DNA of 64,000 nucleotides from an uncultured Acidobacteriia bacterium (lineage in GTDB: Bacteria > Acidobacteriota > Terriglobia > Bryobacterales > Bryobacteraceae). Of this stretch, positions 1 to 8,510 are shown in pieces. The notes under the pieces are model-generated. The model ran no database searches, was not told the origin of the DNA, and was given only the letters and a program-made list of their open reading frames with translations. Positions within the stretch are counted from its first letter, which is position 1. Each line of letters opens with the position of its first letter. A program made the position numbers and the translations under genes. The DNA lies in assembly GCA_903851195.1 (NCBI GenBank), contig CAINNJ010000004.1:496001-560000 (forward strand). Direction: 5' to 3'.

Positions 1-16
1 CGTGAGGCCGCGTACA

Positions 17-907
17 CTAGCCCTTGACCTCGACCCCTGTCATTCCCTCTAACACCTTGATCGTAGAGCAGATATCCTCGTCGCCATGGCCCATCGAGAT
101 GGCAGCCTGGAACATTTGCCGGGTCAGAGCGGTCAGCGGAAGCGGCACGGAAAGCTCTTCTCCGGATTCCAGCATGAGCCCGATGTCCTTGTGCATCCAC
201 TTTACGGAGAAGTTGGTGGCGAAGTCGCGGCGGAAGATGAACGGCGCCTTGTACTCGATCAGGCCGGACTTCGCCGCGCTGTTGGAGAGGATGTCCAGCA
301 TCATCTTCGGCTCGATGCCCGCCTTGGTGCTCAGGACGACTCCTTCATTGAAGGCCTGCAGGATGTTGGCGAGAACCAGGTTTTGCGTCAGCTTCGCGTG
401 CAGTCCCGTTCCCGGACCACCACAAAAGTAGAGCTTCTTGCCCATCGCTTCGAGATAGGGGCGCATGGCCTCGAAGACCTTCTCCTCGCCGCCGATCATA
501 AAGGTCAGGGTTCCGTTGATCGCGCCAGGCGTGGAACCGGTGCAAGGCGCGCCGAGAAAGTCGATTCCGGCCGCCGCCAGTTCCGCGTGAATCCGCTGGC
601 TGGCGGAGGGGCTGATGGTGCTCGCATCCACCACGACCAGTCCGGCCTTGCCACCCTGCCTGATTCCGTTTTCGCCGAGAATCACGGTTTCGGCCATCTT
701 CGTGTTGCCGACGCAGAGGAAGACCGCTTCGGCGTCGCGCGCGACATCGGCCGGGGTGGCGCAGACCTTCGCGCCGGCTTCCGCCGCCAGCTGCTCCGCC
801 TTGCTGCCGGTGTTCGACCAGACGGAAACTTCATGTCCGGCCTTCAAGAGGTTGCGGGCCATCGGGTAGCCCATCAGTCCAAGTCCGAGGAATCCTAGTT
901 TTGCCAT
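17..907 (-). CDS. NAD(P)-dependent oxidoreductase, 3-hydroxyisobutyrate dehydrogenase family
   Basis: This 296-aa protein has the usual length for the beta-hydroxyacid dehydrogenase family. A Rossmann dinucleotide motif GLGLMG lies at residues 8-13. The family substrate-binding segment APCTGSTPGAINGTL lies in the middle, and the conserved KLxxN segment (HAKLTQNLVLAN, about residue 173) carries the expected catalytic lysine. It should oxidise a short beta-hydroxyacid such as 3-hydroxyisobutyrate, tartronate semialdehyde in reverse, or succinic semialdehyde in the GHB-reductase branch; the exact substrate cannot be told from sequence. It is cytosolic. The ATG is only 47 bases from the divergent DinB-like gene start, so the two share a promoter region. 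Confidence 0.9.
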   Translation of the reverse strand: MAKLGFLGLGLMGYPMARNLLKAGHEVSVWSNTGSKAEQLAAEAGAKVCATPADVARDAEAVFLCVGNTKMAETVILGENGIRQGGKAGLVVVDASTISPSASQRIHAELAAAGIDFLGAPCTGSTPGAINGTLTFMIGGEEKVFEAMRPYLEAMGKKLYFCGGPGTGLHAKLTQNLVLANILQAFNEGVVLSTKAGIEPKMMLDILSNSAAKSGLIEYKAPFIFRRDFATNFSVKWMHKDIGLMLESGEELSVPLPLTALTRQMFQAAISMGHGDEDICSTIKVLEGMTGVEVKG

Positions 908-954
908 AAAGGGAATTGTATAAGGATCGCTATACTGGTGCGCATAAAACTGTT

Positions 955-1455
955 ATGACCATCGAGAGTTTACTTCTGAACGCCGCCACGACGAAACTGC
1001 GGCAATCGACCGAGCGGATCGCGATCTGTCTCGGCAAGCTGACGGACGACCAGATCTGGTCCCGCGGGAATGAAAACGAGAATGCCGTGGGGAACCTCGT
1101 GCTGCACCTCGAAGGCAATGTGAGGCAGTGGATGATCAGCGGTCTGGGCGGCCAGCCGGATGTCCGGCAGAGAGATCTGGAGTTTTCCACCGACGGCGGT
1201 ATGAGCCGCGAGGCGCTGGCGGAGAAGATTCGCGAGACCGTTGAAGAGGCGGTGGCGATTCTGCCCGGTCTGACGGCGGAAGATCTCACCAGAACGTATC
1301 ACGCGCAGAACCGGACTGCCTCCGGAGTGGACGTGATCATGAACGTGGTGGAGCATTTCGGCCAGCACACAGGCCAGATTATCTTCGCGACGAAAAACCT
1401 GACGGGCGAGGATCTGGGACTGGTGATGCCCAGGAAGAAGACACCCCAGGCCTGA
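955..1455 (+). CDS. DinB-like / DUF1572 family protein
   Basis: The 166-aa product has the four-helix character of DinB/DUF1572 proteins, with metal-ligand-like histidines in NLVLHLEGN near the start and VVEHFGQHTGQI near the end. Such proteins are thought to bind a divalent metal, and some act as thiol S-transferases, but the role here is unknown. I chose the ATG at 955 because the in-frame upstream extension to 916 has no ribosome site and runs into the divergent promoter region. A TATACT element lies at 931-936. No partner gene follows; the next gene is convergent. Confidence 0.75.
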   Translation: MTIESLLLNAATTKLRQSTERIAICLGKLTDDQIWSRGNENENAVGNLVLHLEGNVRQWMISGLGGQPDVRQRDLEFSTDGGMSREALAEKIRETVEEAVAILPGLTAEDLTRTYHAQNRTASGVDVIMNVVEHFGQHTGQIIFATKNLTGEDLGLVMPRKKTPQA

Positions 1456-1470
1456 AGGGAATTTCCGGCC

Positions 1471-2250
1471 TCAGGCGGAATGCGCGTTTGCGGATTGCGC
1501 CTTGTCGGTCCGCTGGTCCGCGGATTTTTCGGGGTGGCCTTCGGTTTGTGCGGCCTCTTCCAGTTTCTCGGCGGCCACTTTACGATCTTTCGCGTTAAAC
1601 AGGTCGTCCCACTCCCCGCTGAGGACGAGCGCTTCCACGCTCAGATCGAGGCGCTGATTTTCCACCAGGTGGGCCAACACGTTGGTCTTGCTCCGATAGA
1701 GGATGTGGCGAACCGCCTCGGGACCTCTTTTGTAGAGCTTACAGCCAGGCACGATCATCTGGCGAAACTTCTCGGCAAAGAAGGGGCGCAGCCGGTTCGG
1801 TGGCACCGGGAGCCGGGCCCAGGCCTTGTACAGGCCGAAAAGCGCGGCTTCGAGCTCTCGTTCCCGGTCCCGATTCGCCGCCGGGGCGGACGTTTCCGGG
1901 ATAATGCCATACAGCAGAAAGTCGTTGAGCTGGTCGAGTGCCTTTGCGAGAGCCGCACGGGCACTGCGTTGCGTGGCGGCCGCCTCCTGCAAACGAGCCA
2001 TCAGGTCCGGGCGGGGCGAACCGCCGGGATTCGCTTCGTTGATCTCCTGAAAACGTGCGGTCGCTTCGTCATGGGCGGCGCGCGCCTGCCGGACCATCTC
2101 CGTCAACAGCCGCTCCGCCGAGGATGGATCGGGTGGATCAAGGACGGCCGGTCGCTCCGCCGCAGGCGCAACAGCGGGAGCTGCCATCGACCGGGTTTCG
2201 CTGTCGCCGGACTGGTCAGGAGGAGTGAGATCTGTCTTCAGGCTGCTCAT
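1471..2250 (-). CDS. Hypothetical protein, coiled/charged, 259 aa
   Basis: I do not recognise a family. The protein begins with a Pro/Ala-rich low-complexity stretch (about residues 20-45). A helical Ala/Glu/Arg-rich segment with coiled-coil character follows (about 45-110), then a more globular part around LNDFLLYGIIPE and FAEKFRQMIVPGCKLYKRG. The end is a charged Lys/Glu/Gln-rich tail. There is no signal peptide or membrane segment, so it is probably cytosolic. The ATG at 2250 lies 204 bases from the stop of the upstream response regulator on the same strand. I see no diagnostic motif in those 204 bases. Confidence 0.6.
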   Translation of the reverse strand: MSSLKTDLTPPDQSGDSETRSMAAPAVAPAAERPAVLDPPDPSSAERLLTEMVRQARAAHDEATARFQEINEANPGGSPRPDLMARLQEAAATQRSARAALAKALDQLNDFLLYGIIPETSAPAANRDRERELEAALFGLYKAWARLPVPPNRLRPFFAEKFRQMIVPGCKLYKRGPEAVRHILYRSKTNVLAHLVENQRLDLSVEALVLSGEWDDLFNAKDRKVAAEKLEEAAQTEGHPEKSADQRTDKAQSANAHSA

Positions 2251-2454
2251 GGTGACTCGAACGTTCTAACACAGAATCGCGGCGAACGGCGCATTTTACT
2301 TCGATCCAAAACGACCGGGGAAGGCAGTCCTGACCGGATAGCGCCACCACGACCAACTACATACGTTACTTGTTAAGCATTTCACCTCGACCGACCAGCG
2401 AAAATACCTTACTTCCCCGATTCTGAGCCGAGGAACCAGGTATTCGGTGGGTAG

Positions 2455-3105
2455 TCAGGACTGAATGATACCGTTTTGGATGGCGTAGCGGACGAGACCG
2501 CTGATCGAGTCCACTTCCAGCTTTCCCATAATGTGTTTGCGGTGGGTTTCCACGGTTTTGACACTGATGTCCAGAGCGGTGGCGATCTCTTTATTTGTTC
2601 TTCCTTCGGCGAGGAGTTGCGTGACCTCCCGTTCCCGGGGAGAGAGCCGCGGGGGTAGATCGGCAAGAGCGGCCGTTTCCCCGTTACGGAGCCCCCGCAT
2701 CACGAAATCCGAGAGGGAGGAAGTGAAAAACAGGCGTCCGGCGGCCAGCGCCTCCACCGCTGCGATCAGATCCTCTCCCGCGTCCGCTTTCAGGATAAAG
2801 CCGCGCGCTCCGGAGACCAGCATCTCCCGCACAAGTTGTTCGGAATCGTGGGCGGAGAGGATCAGCACTTGGGCTTTGGGAAGCGTCCGGCAGATCTGCC
2901 GTGTGGCTTCGAGGCCATTCAGCTCGGGCATGTTGATATCCATGATCACGATGTCCGGCTGGTGCGCGGTAAAAAGCTCCACGGCATGACGCCCGTTGAA
3001 GGCTTCGGCGCAGACTTCCCAGCCGGGACGGGACTCGAGAATCGAGCGCAGTCCTCGTCGAACCACGGCGTGATCGTCGGCGATCAGGATGCGAGTCGCT
3101 TTCAT
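2455..3105 (-). CDS. NarL/FixJ-family response regulator
   Basis: The 216-aa product has a receiver domain (acidic pair D10/D11, phospho-acceptor D56 in IVIMDINMP, conserved lysine near residue 106) and a C-terminal LuxR-type helix-turn-helix (LSPREREVTQLLAEGRTNKEIA, then VKTVETHRKHI). It should be a DNA-binding transcription factor activated by a histidine kinase, but no kinase gene is adjacent. The nearest one in the window is the hybrid kinase at 24.3 kb. Length and motifs are complete, so it is probably functional. Confidence 0.93.
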   Translation of the reverse strand: MKATRILIADDHAVVRRGLRSILESRPGWEVCAEAFNGRHAVELFTAHQPDIVIMDINMPELNGLEATRQICRTLPKAQVLILSAHDSEQLVREMLVSGARGFILKADAGEDLIAAVEALAAGRLFFTSSLSDFVMRGLRNGETAALADLPPRLSPREREVTQLLAEGRTNKEIATALDISVKTVETHRKHIMGKLEVDSISGLVRYAIQNGIIQS

Positions 3106-3217
3106 GGAGAAGTCCGCGCCGGTTCTCCCGCTTCCGGATGCCGGGATTACAGAAAGGCGACGGTAGTATTGTCCCTTTCACTTTGCCATATTTTGCGAGT
3201 TCGCCAGCGGAGACAGA

Positions 3218-3246
3218 GTTCGTTCAGCGTTCGTTCGTTCAGCGTT
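3218..3246. repeat. Short tandem direct repeat, 14-mer with 15-bp period
   Basis: GTTCGTTCAGCGTT occurs at 3218-3231 and again at 3233-3246. The second copy overlaps the stop end of the methyltransferase-like gene on the minus strand. It looks like a replication-slippage duplication; no regulatory role is evident. Confidence 0.7.
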
Positions 3247-3937
3247 TGACGATAACTTCGCGCAGATTTTCTTTCGTGAGGAAGAACTTGACGGACTCGA
3301 ACTTTCCGAACAGCTTTTCGAGATTGCGGTTGTTATAGACCTGGCCGGAGGACCGGATGCCGCGATCGGCAATCAGCACCGTTTTGTTATCCACCAGACG
3401 AAAAGAGTGGGACGGAACCTCGAGAACACGGTCATTCGCCGTGAAGTAAGCAAGCAGATAGGAGTTGGGGCGCATCACCTCGTAAAGACGGTCCACCGTG
3501 GCGCTCACCAGAGCCGGTCCCATGAACTGGAGAGCATCCCAAAGCAGCACGCCGTCGAAGGTATCGGCCGGATACTCGAAGTTGGAACGCAAAAAGTAGT
3601 CGATGCGGCTGGCGTTGGTCTGTTCGGAAGGCTCGGAGCCGAAAGCGTCTTCCAGACTCCGGAGAAGATCTTCGGAGTAGACTTTATGGCCAAGACTGGT
3701 GAGATAGGTAATGTTTTCCTGGTTGGCGCCCGCCATATCGAGAATGGAAAGGCCGACCATGTCCCGAATGCTGAAGAAGAACTGTTCCAGCCCCCGGCTC
3801 TGGCGCGAAACCGGCGCGGAGTGAGCGGAGACCCTGCGGGGCGAGAGGGCACCGGGAAGGGACGTTCGGGGTGCCCCGGAGGGAGAAACGGAATCGCTGT
3901 TCCTGCGAAAGATAGAGAGCAACTTCTCCGGTAGCAA
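3239..3937 (-). CDS. Class I SAM-methyltransferase-like protein
   Basis: The 232-aa product has a Ser/Pro/Arg-rich leader (about residues 1-50) and then a Rossmann-like methyltransferase core. A degenerate SAM loop reads LSILDMAGANQENITYL, an acidic end of strand 2 follows (KVYSEDL), and later comes FDGVLLWDALQFM, which resembles the motif preceding the helix in methyltransferases. The canonical GxGxG loop is missing, so catalysis is uncertain. The gene starts 24 bases downstream of the bactofilin stop on the same strand and is probably co-transcribed with it. A role linked to the bactofilin filament is inference from that linkage only. Confidence 0.6.
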   Translation of the reverse strand: MLPEKLLSIFRRNSDSVSPSGAPRTSLPGALSPRRVSAHSAPVSRQSRGLEQFFFSIRDMVGLSILDMAGANQENITYLTSLGHKVYSEDLLRSLEDAFGSEPSEQTNASRIDYFLRSNFEYPADTFDGVLLWDALQFMGPALVSATVDRLYEVMRPNSYLLAYFTANDRVLEVPSHSFRLVDNKTVLIADRGIRSSGQVYNNRNLEKLFGKFESVKFFLTKENLREVIVKR

Positions 3938-3961
3938 TGATCCCCCAAACGCCCCGCTGTC

Positions 3962-4588
3962 TTATCGCTTGCCCGACGCGGAAGCCACGCCGGCGGTGGC
4001 GGGAGCGCCTGCCGGAGGAGCGGAGACCGGGGTCGCGGCAGCCGCGGCCTGCGGGTTGGAAATGACGGGCTGCGCGGAGGGTTTCGCCTCGATCTTCTTA
4101 ATATCGATGCTGCCCTTGAACAGGGCGCCATCTTCGATGCTGATCCGGGCGGTTGTAATGTCGCCCACCAGTTTGGCGTCCTTCCGGATATCTACTTTGT
4201 CGGAAGCCTCGACGTTGCCCTGCACCTGACCGAGGATGACCACCTCGCGGGCGCGAATGCCGGCCTGCACCCTGCCGTTGGGGCCAATGGTGACTTTGTT
4301 GTCCTGCGATTCGATGGTGCCTTCGACATCGCCATCGACGTACAGGTCTTCTTTCGTAAAGATCTGGCCGACCACTCGCACAGCTTTACCGATATTGTTC
4401 CGGGGATCGGATTCGGGAACACGATAGGGGGTTGACGACACGGAATTGCTCTCCTTCCTGACTTCTGGTGCGTGTGTGACGGATGTGTTGGGAGCCGAGG
4501 ACGACGTCGGTTGCGCCTCCGGCATGAGGGGTGACGGTGCGCTGGCCGGGCGCCCCGGGGAATCTTCTCGTTTACTCCAGATGCTCAC
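3962..4588 (-). CDS. Bactofilin family polymer-forming cytoskeletal protein
   Basis: The 208-aa product has the bactofilin (DUF583) layout: a disordered N-terminus, a central right-handed beta-helix of about 110 residues (IGKAVRVVGQIFTKEDLYVDGDVEGTI through SIEDGALFKGSIDI), and a Pro/Ala-rich C-terminal tail. Repeating hydrophobic-Gly turns such as VDGDVEG, VQAGIRA and VQGNVEA mark the beta-helix rungs. Bactofilins self-assemble without nucleotide into filaments at the membrane and position wall enzymes or polarity factors. It is followed 24 bases later by the methyltransferase-like gene. Confidence 0.92.
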   Translation of the reverse strand: MSIWSKREDSPGRPASAPSPLMPEAQPTSSSAPNTSVTHAPEVRKESNSVSSTPYRVPESDPRNNIGKAVRVVGQIFTKEDLYVDGDVEGTIESQDNKVTIGPNGRVQAGIRAREVVILGQVQGNVEASDKVDIRKDAKLVGDITTARISIEDGALFKGSIDIKKIEAKPSAQPVISNPQAAAAATPVSAPPAGAPATAGVASASGKR

Positions 4589-4723
4589 CTTTAAACGGCC
4601 TCCAAAATTTAGAATAAGTGCGATATGGAAAACAGCTAACTACTGTTCTCAGTCTACTCATACCTCAGGAAGAGGCGCAATGCTATTGAAATTGGCTTAC
4701 AAAACTGCGACGTATTCACGACG

Positions 4724-5419
4724 CTACTGGAACACGCGGGCAATCAGAAACGCGGCCGAAGCGGCCAGGCCGCCGATCAGGGCGGTCTGACCGGCGCCGC
4801 GCGCCACCGGAATGCCGGTGAACTTCGCCTTGATGGCGCCGAAGATAATCAGCGCTGTAAGAGTGACGGAGACCGAGGCGACCAGAGCGCTATTCAGATC
4901 CTTCAGAAAAAAGTACGGAGCCAGGGGAATCAGGCCGCCCGCCACATAGGAAAGACCGATGGTCGCGGCGCTCCGGACGGCGCGCCGGGGGTCCGGTTCC
5001 TCGAGGCCCAGTTCGAACTTCATCATGAAATCGATCCAGCGCTTTTCGTCCGAAGTAATGGCCGCCACGATCGGTTCAATCTGCTGGTCGGTAAGACCCC
5101 AGCCCTGAAAGACGCGGGCGACTTCGGCGGCTTCCTCATCCGGCACTTCGCGGGTCTCGACGAGTTCGCGCTGCACCTCGTTGTCCCAGTGCTCGGCGTC
5201 GGTGCGGGCGGCCAGATAGCCTCCCAGGCCCATGGCGATACAGCCCGCGGCGATCTCCGCCAGCCCCGCCAAAACCACTACCGAAGTCTGCACGTGCGCG
5301 CCGGACAATCCGGCCGCCAGGGCGAACGGAACGGTCAGTCCGTCCGACATGCCGATCACGATATCCCGCACGGTCTCCGTGGACTGGAAGTGATGTTCGG
5401 TATGCGGTGCGACGGGCAT
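4724..5419 (-). CDS. VIT1/CCC1 transporter family protein
   Basis: The 231-aa product matches VIT1/CCC1 proteins. The N-terminal segment VRDIVIGMSDGLTVPFALAAGLSGA is the characteristic first helix with the conserved DGLTVPFALAAG motif. A helix with AGCIAMGLGGYLAARTD follows, then an acidic cytosolic loop of metal-binding type (HWDNEVQRELVETREVPDEEAAEVA), and three C-terminal membrane helices. The family exports Fe(II) or Mn(II) from the cytosol. It is monocistronic, and its ATG faces the divergent secreted lysozyme-like gene across 163 bases. Confidence 0.9.
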   Translation of the reverse strand: MPVAPHTEHHFQSTETVRDIVIGMSDGLTVPFALAAGLSGAHVQTSVVVLAGLAEIAAGCIAMGLGGYLAARTDAEHWDNEVQRELVETREVPDEEAAEVARVFQGWGLTDQQIEPIVAAITSDEKRWIDFMMKFELGLEEPDPRRAVRSAATIGLSYVAGGLIPLAPYFFLKDLNSALVASVSVTLTALIIFGAIKAKFTGIPVARGAGQTALIGGLAASAAFLIARVFQ

Positions 5420-5582
5420 GATTCAGCATAGCGGGAGTCAAACAAATCTCCCGGAAAATTCCAAAAACGGGAGTTGGTATACTAACCCTATGCGCATCTT
5501 GTAAACCTGTTGTAACCGAACCGTATTCGGCCGCTCCAGAGAGCCGTCGACCTTTACCAAACACAAGGGAGAACGACATCGA

Positions 5583-6086
5583 ATGAAGCGCTTTTTGCCA
5601 TCGGGTTTTATGCTTTTCGCCGGAGTCCTCGGCATTGCGGCAGCAACCACGCACGCGGACCAGGACGTTACGAAAATACGCAAAAAGTTCGACCTGCGGG
5701 AGTCCATCCTCCGGCAGTTTTTCAAAGACAACCACTGTCCCATTGAGCCCTATTCGGGAATCTTCGTGTCCGAGGCCGATGAGCACGGACTGGACTGGCG
5801 GTTGTTGCCAAGTTTATCTGTAATCGAGACGGGTGGTGGCAGACACGCCCGCGGATTCAACCTGTTCGGCTGGGCGAACGGGAAAACGACTTTCGACAGC
5901 ATCAGCGACGCCGTCCATCATGTGGCGTCCGTGCTTTCCATGGGAAAGGCCTACCAGGGCAAAGACCTGAAAGGCAAACTGCTGACGTACAACCGGCGGG
6001 CGGAATACTCCATCGCCGTGACGGATCTGATGAAGAAGATTTATCCGACTCCGCAGATTGGCGCCGAAACACCCGCGGGCGAATAG
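5583..6086 (+). CDS. Secreted lysozyme/glucosaminidase-like protein
   Basis: The 167-aa product starts with a clear signal peptide (MKRFLPSGFMLFAGVLGIAAATTHA). The mature part contains FVSEADEHGLDWRLLPSLSVIETGGG and FNLFGWANGKTTFDSISDAVHHVASVL, which resemble the Glu-containing active-site helix and following turn of the lysozyme-like glucosaminidase fold. Cleavage of peptidoglycan in the periplasm is therefore likely. There is no separate wall-binding domain. A purine-rich ribosome site (GGGAGAACGAC) precedes the ATG. Confidence 0.65.
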   Translation: MKRFLPSGFMLFAGVLGIAAATTHADQDVTKIRKKFDLRESILRQFFKDNHCPIEPYSGIFVSEADEHGLDWRLLPSLSVIETGGGRHARGFNLFGWANGKTTFDSISDAVHHVASVLSMGKAYQGKDLKGKLLTYNRRAEYSIAVTDLMKKIYPTPQIGAETPAGE

Positions 6087-6139
6087 GGTTTTTCTTTACT
6101 TCTTGTCCTTTCACCTGAAAACTCCCGGTTTCCGGGGGT

Positions 6140-6169
6140 TTGACAAGGTCAGGGGTCGCTCTCTATAGT
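6140..6169 (+). promoter_or_regulatory. Sigma70-type promoter of rpsA
   Basis: A perfect TTGACA -35 box at 6140-6145 is separated by 18 bases from a TATAGT -10 box at 6164-6169. The predicted transcript starts near 6176 and has a leader of about 68 bases before the rpsA TTG. Confidence 0.65.
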
Positions 6170-6191
6170 TGATAGAATCCTGGGATCTTCG

Positions 6192-6229
6192 CGCCATCAG
6201 AGTGGTGGCGTGGAGGCCAGGGAACCTGG
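6192..6229 (+). promoter_or_regulatory. Two-hairpin leader in front of rpsA
   Basis: Two stable hairpins stand just ahead of the ribosome site. The first pairs 6192-6199 with 6203-6210 (8 bp, loop GAG, one G-T pair). The second pairs 6217-6221 with 6225-6229 (5 bp, loop GAA). The GGGGAG ribosome site overlaps the base of the second stem and lies 10 bases from the TTG start. E. coli rpsA is autoregulated through leader hairpins, so S1 feedback is a reasonable inference here. Confidence 0.5.
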
Positions 6230-6243
6230 GGAGCTGAAAAGCC

Positions 6244-8022
6244 TTGGCAGATACGAACAAAACCGGCGCGGACGCGGCTGGCACGGCTGTGTCCGAAGTG
6301 AACGAACAGGCCGCGCCTGAGTTGATGAGTTTCGGCGGCGATTCCGGCGGGGTGGATCCGGACGAGTATCAGCATCTGCTGGAAGACTATAGTCATCTGG
6401 CGCCTCCTTCCCGGCATGAGGTGCTGGAAGGCAGAGTCCTGAAAATCTCCGGCGCCGACGTGTTCATCGATGTCGGCTACAAATCGGACGGCGTCGCTCC
6501 TCTGACGCACTTCCTCGATCTGCAGGGCAATGTCACGGTTCGCCCGGGCGACGTGGTCGAAGTGATGGTCGACAGCGGCCATACGTCGCAGGGGTACGTC
6601 AATCTTTCGCACGAAAAAGCCTCGCGCATCAAAATCTGGGACAACCTCGAAAAGGCGCTCGAAGACCAGTTGACGCTTTCGGGACGTGTTCTGGGGCGCG
6701 TGAAGGGCGGGCTCTCGGTGGATGTCGGCGTGCGCGCCTTCATGCCGGGATCGCAGGTGGACGTGAGGCCGATCCGGAACGTGGATCAGTTCATCGGCCA
6801 GGACATTCCGGTCAAGATCGTCAAACTGAACCGCAAGCGCGGCAACGTGGTGGTTTCGCGCAAGCTGGCGGCACAGGAAGAAGTGGAAGCGCGCAAGACC
6901 GTCACGCTGGAAACTCTGACGGAGGGTTCGGTATTGACCGGTGTGGTCAAAAACCTGACCGAGTACGGCGCGTTCATCGATCTGGGCGGCATCGACGGGC
7001 TTTTGCATGTCACGGACATTTCGTACGGCCGCGTGACGCATCCCGCGGAAGTGCTGCATGTCGGCGATGAAATAACCGTTCAGGTACTCAAGTACGATCC
7101 GTCCAAAGAACGGGTTTCACTGGGTATGAAGCAGCTGGCTCCGGATCCGTGGGAAGGCGCACCGGAGCGCTACGCTTTGCAGAGCCGCGTGGTGGGGCGC
7201 GTGGTCAGCGTGACCGATTACGGCGCCTTCGTGGAACTGGAACCGGGCGTCGAGGGACTGATCCACATCAGCGAGATGACGTGGTCCCGCCGGATGAAGC
7301 ATCCCTCGAAAGTGGTGAAGCCGGGCGATACGGTGGAATCGGTGGTCCTCGAAGTGAATGTGAAGGACCGGCGGATCTCGCTCGGTCTGAAGCAGCTGGA
7401 AGCGAATCCCTGGACGACGGTCGATCAGCGCTACAGCGTTGGCAGTGTGGTGGAGGGACGCGTCCGGAACATGACGGAATTCGGCGCCTTCATCGAGATT
7501 GAAGAGGGCATCGACGGGCTGGTGCACATCTCCGATCTTTCGTGGACGAAGCGGGTGAAGCACCCGAGCGAGATTCTGCGCAAGGGTTCGGTGGTGCAGG
7601 CGGTGATTCTGTCGATCGACGCGGGCCACAAGCGGCTTTCGCTGGGAATCAAACAGCTGCAGCCGGATGCGTGGGAATCCTGGTTCCAGCAGCACAACGT
7701 GAACGACAGCGCGCACGGCAAGGTGCTGCGCCTGACCGGTTTTGGCGCGTTCGTGGAACTGGCGGAAGGCGTCGAGGGATTGTGCCATTTCTCGGAGGTG
7801 CCGGGCTGGTCCGGACGGAAGTCCGATCCGCCGCCGCTGACACCGGGCGAAGAGATGGAATTCAAGATCATTCGCATGAATGAGGCCGAACGGAAGATCG
7901 GTCTGAGCCTGAAGGCGCAGGCCGACGCCCAGGAACGGACGCGGCTCGACGAGTACCAGAAGCGCGCCGCCGCGGCCAGTTCGGGCATCGAGGATTACCT
8001 CCCGCGCCGCGACGGCGTTTAG
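6244..8022 (+). CDS. rpsA: 30S ribosomal protein S1
   Basis: The 592-aa product has six S1 (OB-fold) repeats, at roughly residues 58-130, 143-209, 226-296, 313-382, 399-468 and 485-557, with repeated signatures such as LTEYGAFIDLGGIDGLLH and VTDYGAFVELEPGVEGLIH. S1 binds mRNA 5' regions and promotes initiation on the 30S subunit. The start is a TTG with a good upstream ribosome site. The C-terminal repeats 3-5 are the most alike, as in other S1 proteins. An HU-family gene follows, the same order as rpsA-ihfB in Proteobacteria. Confidence 0.95.
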   Translation: MADTNKTGADAAGTAVSEVNEQAAPELMSFGGDSGGVDPDEYQHLLEDYSHLAPPSRHEVLEGRVLKISGADVFIDVGYKSDGVAPLTHFLDLQGNVTVRPGDVVEVMVDSGHTSQGYVNLSHEKASRIKIWDNLEKALEDQLTLSGRVLGRVKGGLSVDVGVRAFMPGSQVDVRPIRNVDQFIGQDIPVKIVKLNRKRGNVVVSRKLAAQEEVEARKTVTLETLTEGSVLTGVVKNLTEYGAFIDLGGIDGLLHVTDISYGRVTHPAEVLHVGDEITVQVLKYDPSKERVSLGMKQLAPDPWEGAPERYALQSRVVGRVVSVTDYGAFVELEPGVEGLIHISEMTWSRRMKHPSKVVKPGDTVESVVLEVNVKDRRISLGLKQLEANPWTTVDQRYSVGSVVEGRVRNMTEFGAFIEIEEGIDGLVHISDLSWTKRVKHPSEILRKGSVVQAVILSIDAGHKRLSLGIKQLQPDAWESWFQQHNVNDSAHGKVLRLTGFGAFVELAEGVEGLCHFSEVPGWSGRKSDPPPLTPGEEMEFKIIRMNEAERKIGLSLKAQADAQERTRLDEYQKRAAAASSGIEDYLPRRDGV

Positions 8023-8048
8023 CCCCAGCGGAGCAGTTTCCCTTCGCG

Positions 8049-8066
8049 CCGGATTGCAAAATCCGG
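8049..8066 (+). terminator. Hairpin after rpsA, possible terminator
   Basis: A 7-bp stem (8049-8055 with 8060-8066) carries a GCAA tetraloop and lies 27 bases after the rpsA stop. Only a short T run follows, so intrinsic termination is doubtful. It may instead stabilise the mRNA 3' end. Confidence 0.35.
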
Positions 8067-8177
8067 ACTTTCAGGGGATACTCTAATTTCCCGTAATTGC
8101 TTCATACTGTTATCCTTTGGCACAATAAAAGGGCAGCGGAAGGGCCGCAAGAGCCACACGGGGCACAGAGGACAGAG

Positions 8178-8495
8178 ATGACGAAAGCCGATCTGATTGA
8201 AGAGGTCTCGCGCGTAGTCGAGATGACCCGGAAGGAGTCCGAGGTTATTGTTGAGGCGATCTTCGACAGCATCGTTCGCTCCCTGCGCGGCGGCGACAAG
8301 ATTGAAATTCGCGGATTCGGCAGTTTCCGGACCCGGCAGCGGCAGTCCCGTGTGGGGCGGAACCCGAAGACCGGCACGCGCGTGGAAGTTCCGGCGAAGA
8401 AGATTCCGTATTTCAAGCCCAGCAAGGAACTGAAGGACGTGGTCAACGTCGGCGGACACCTGGCGGACAGCGACGCGGAAGTTCCCGCGCTTTAG
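8178..8495 (+). CDS. HU/IHF-family DNA-binding protein
   Basis: The 105-aa product matches HU/IHF throughout. It begins MTKADLIEEVS, has the dimer core SLRGGDKIEIRGFGSF, the DNA-intercalating arm with GRNPKTG, and VPAKKIPYFKPSKELK after the arm. It bends and packages DNA. The ATG at 8178 follows AGAGGACAGAG; an upstream in-frame GTG at 8097 would add unrelated residues. The position directly after rpsA is that of ihfB, but I cannot separate HU from IHF-beta, so no symbol is given. A short acidic tail extends beyond the normal HU end. Confidence 0.92.
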   Translation: MTKADLIEEVSRVVEMTRKESEVIVEAIFDSIVRSLRGGDKIEIRGFGSFRTRQRQSRVGRNPKTGTRVEVPAKKIPYFKPSKELKDVVNVGGHLADSDAEVPAL

Positions 8496-8510
8496 GAATT
8501 CAGGAATCCG

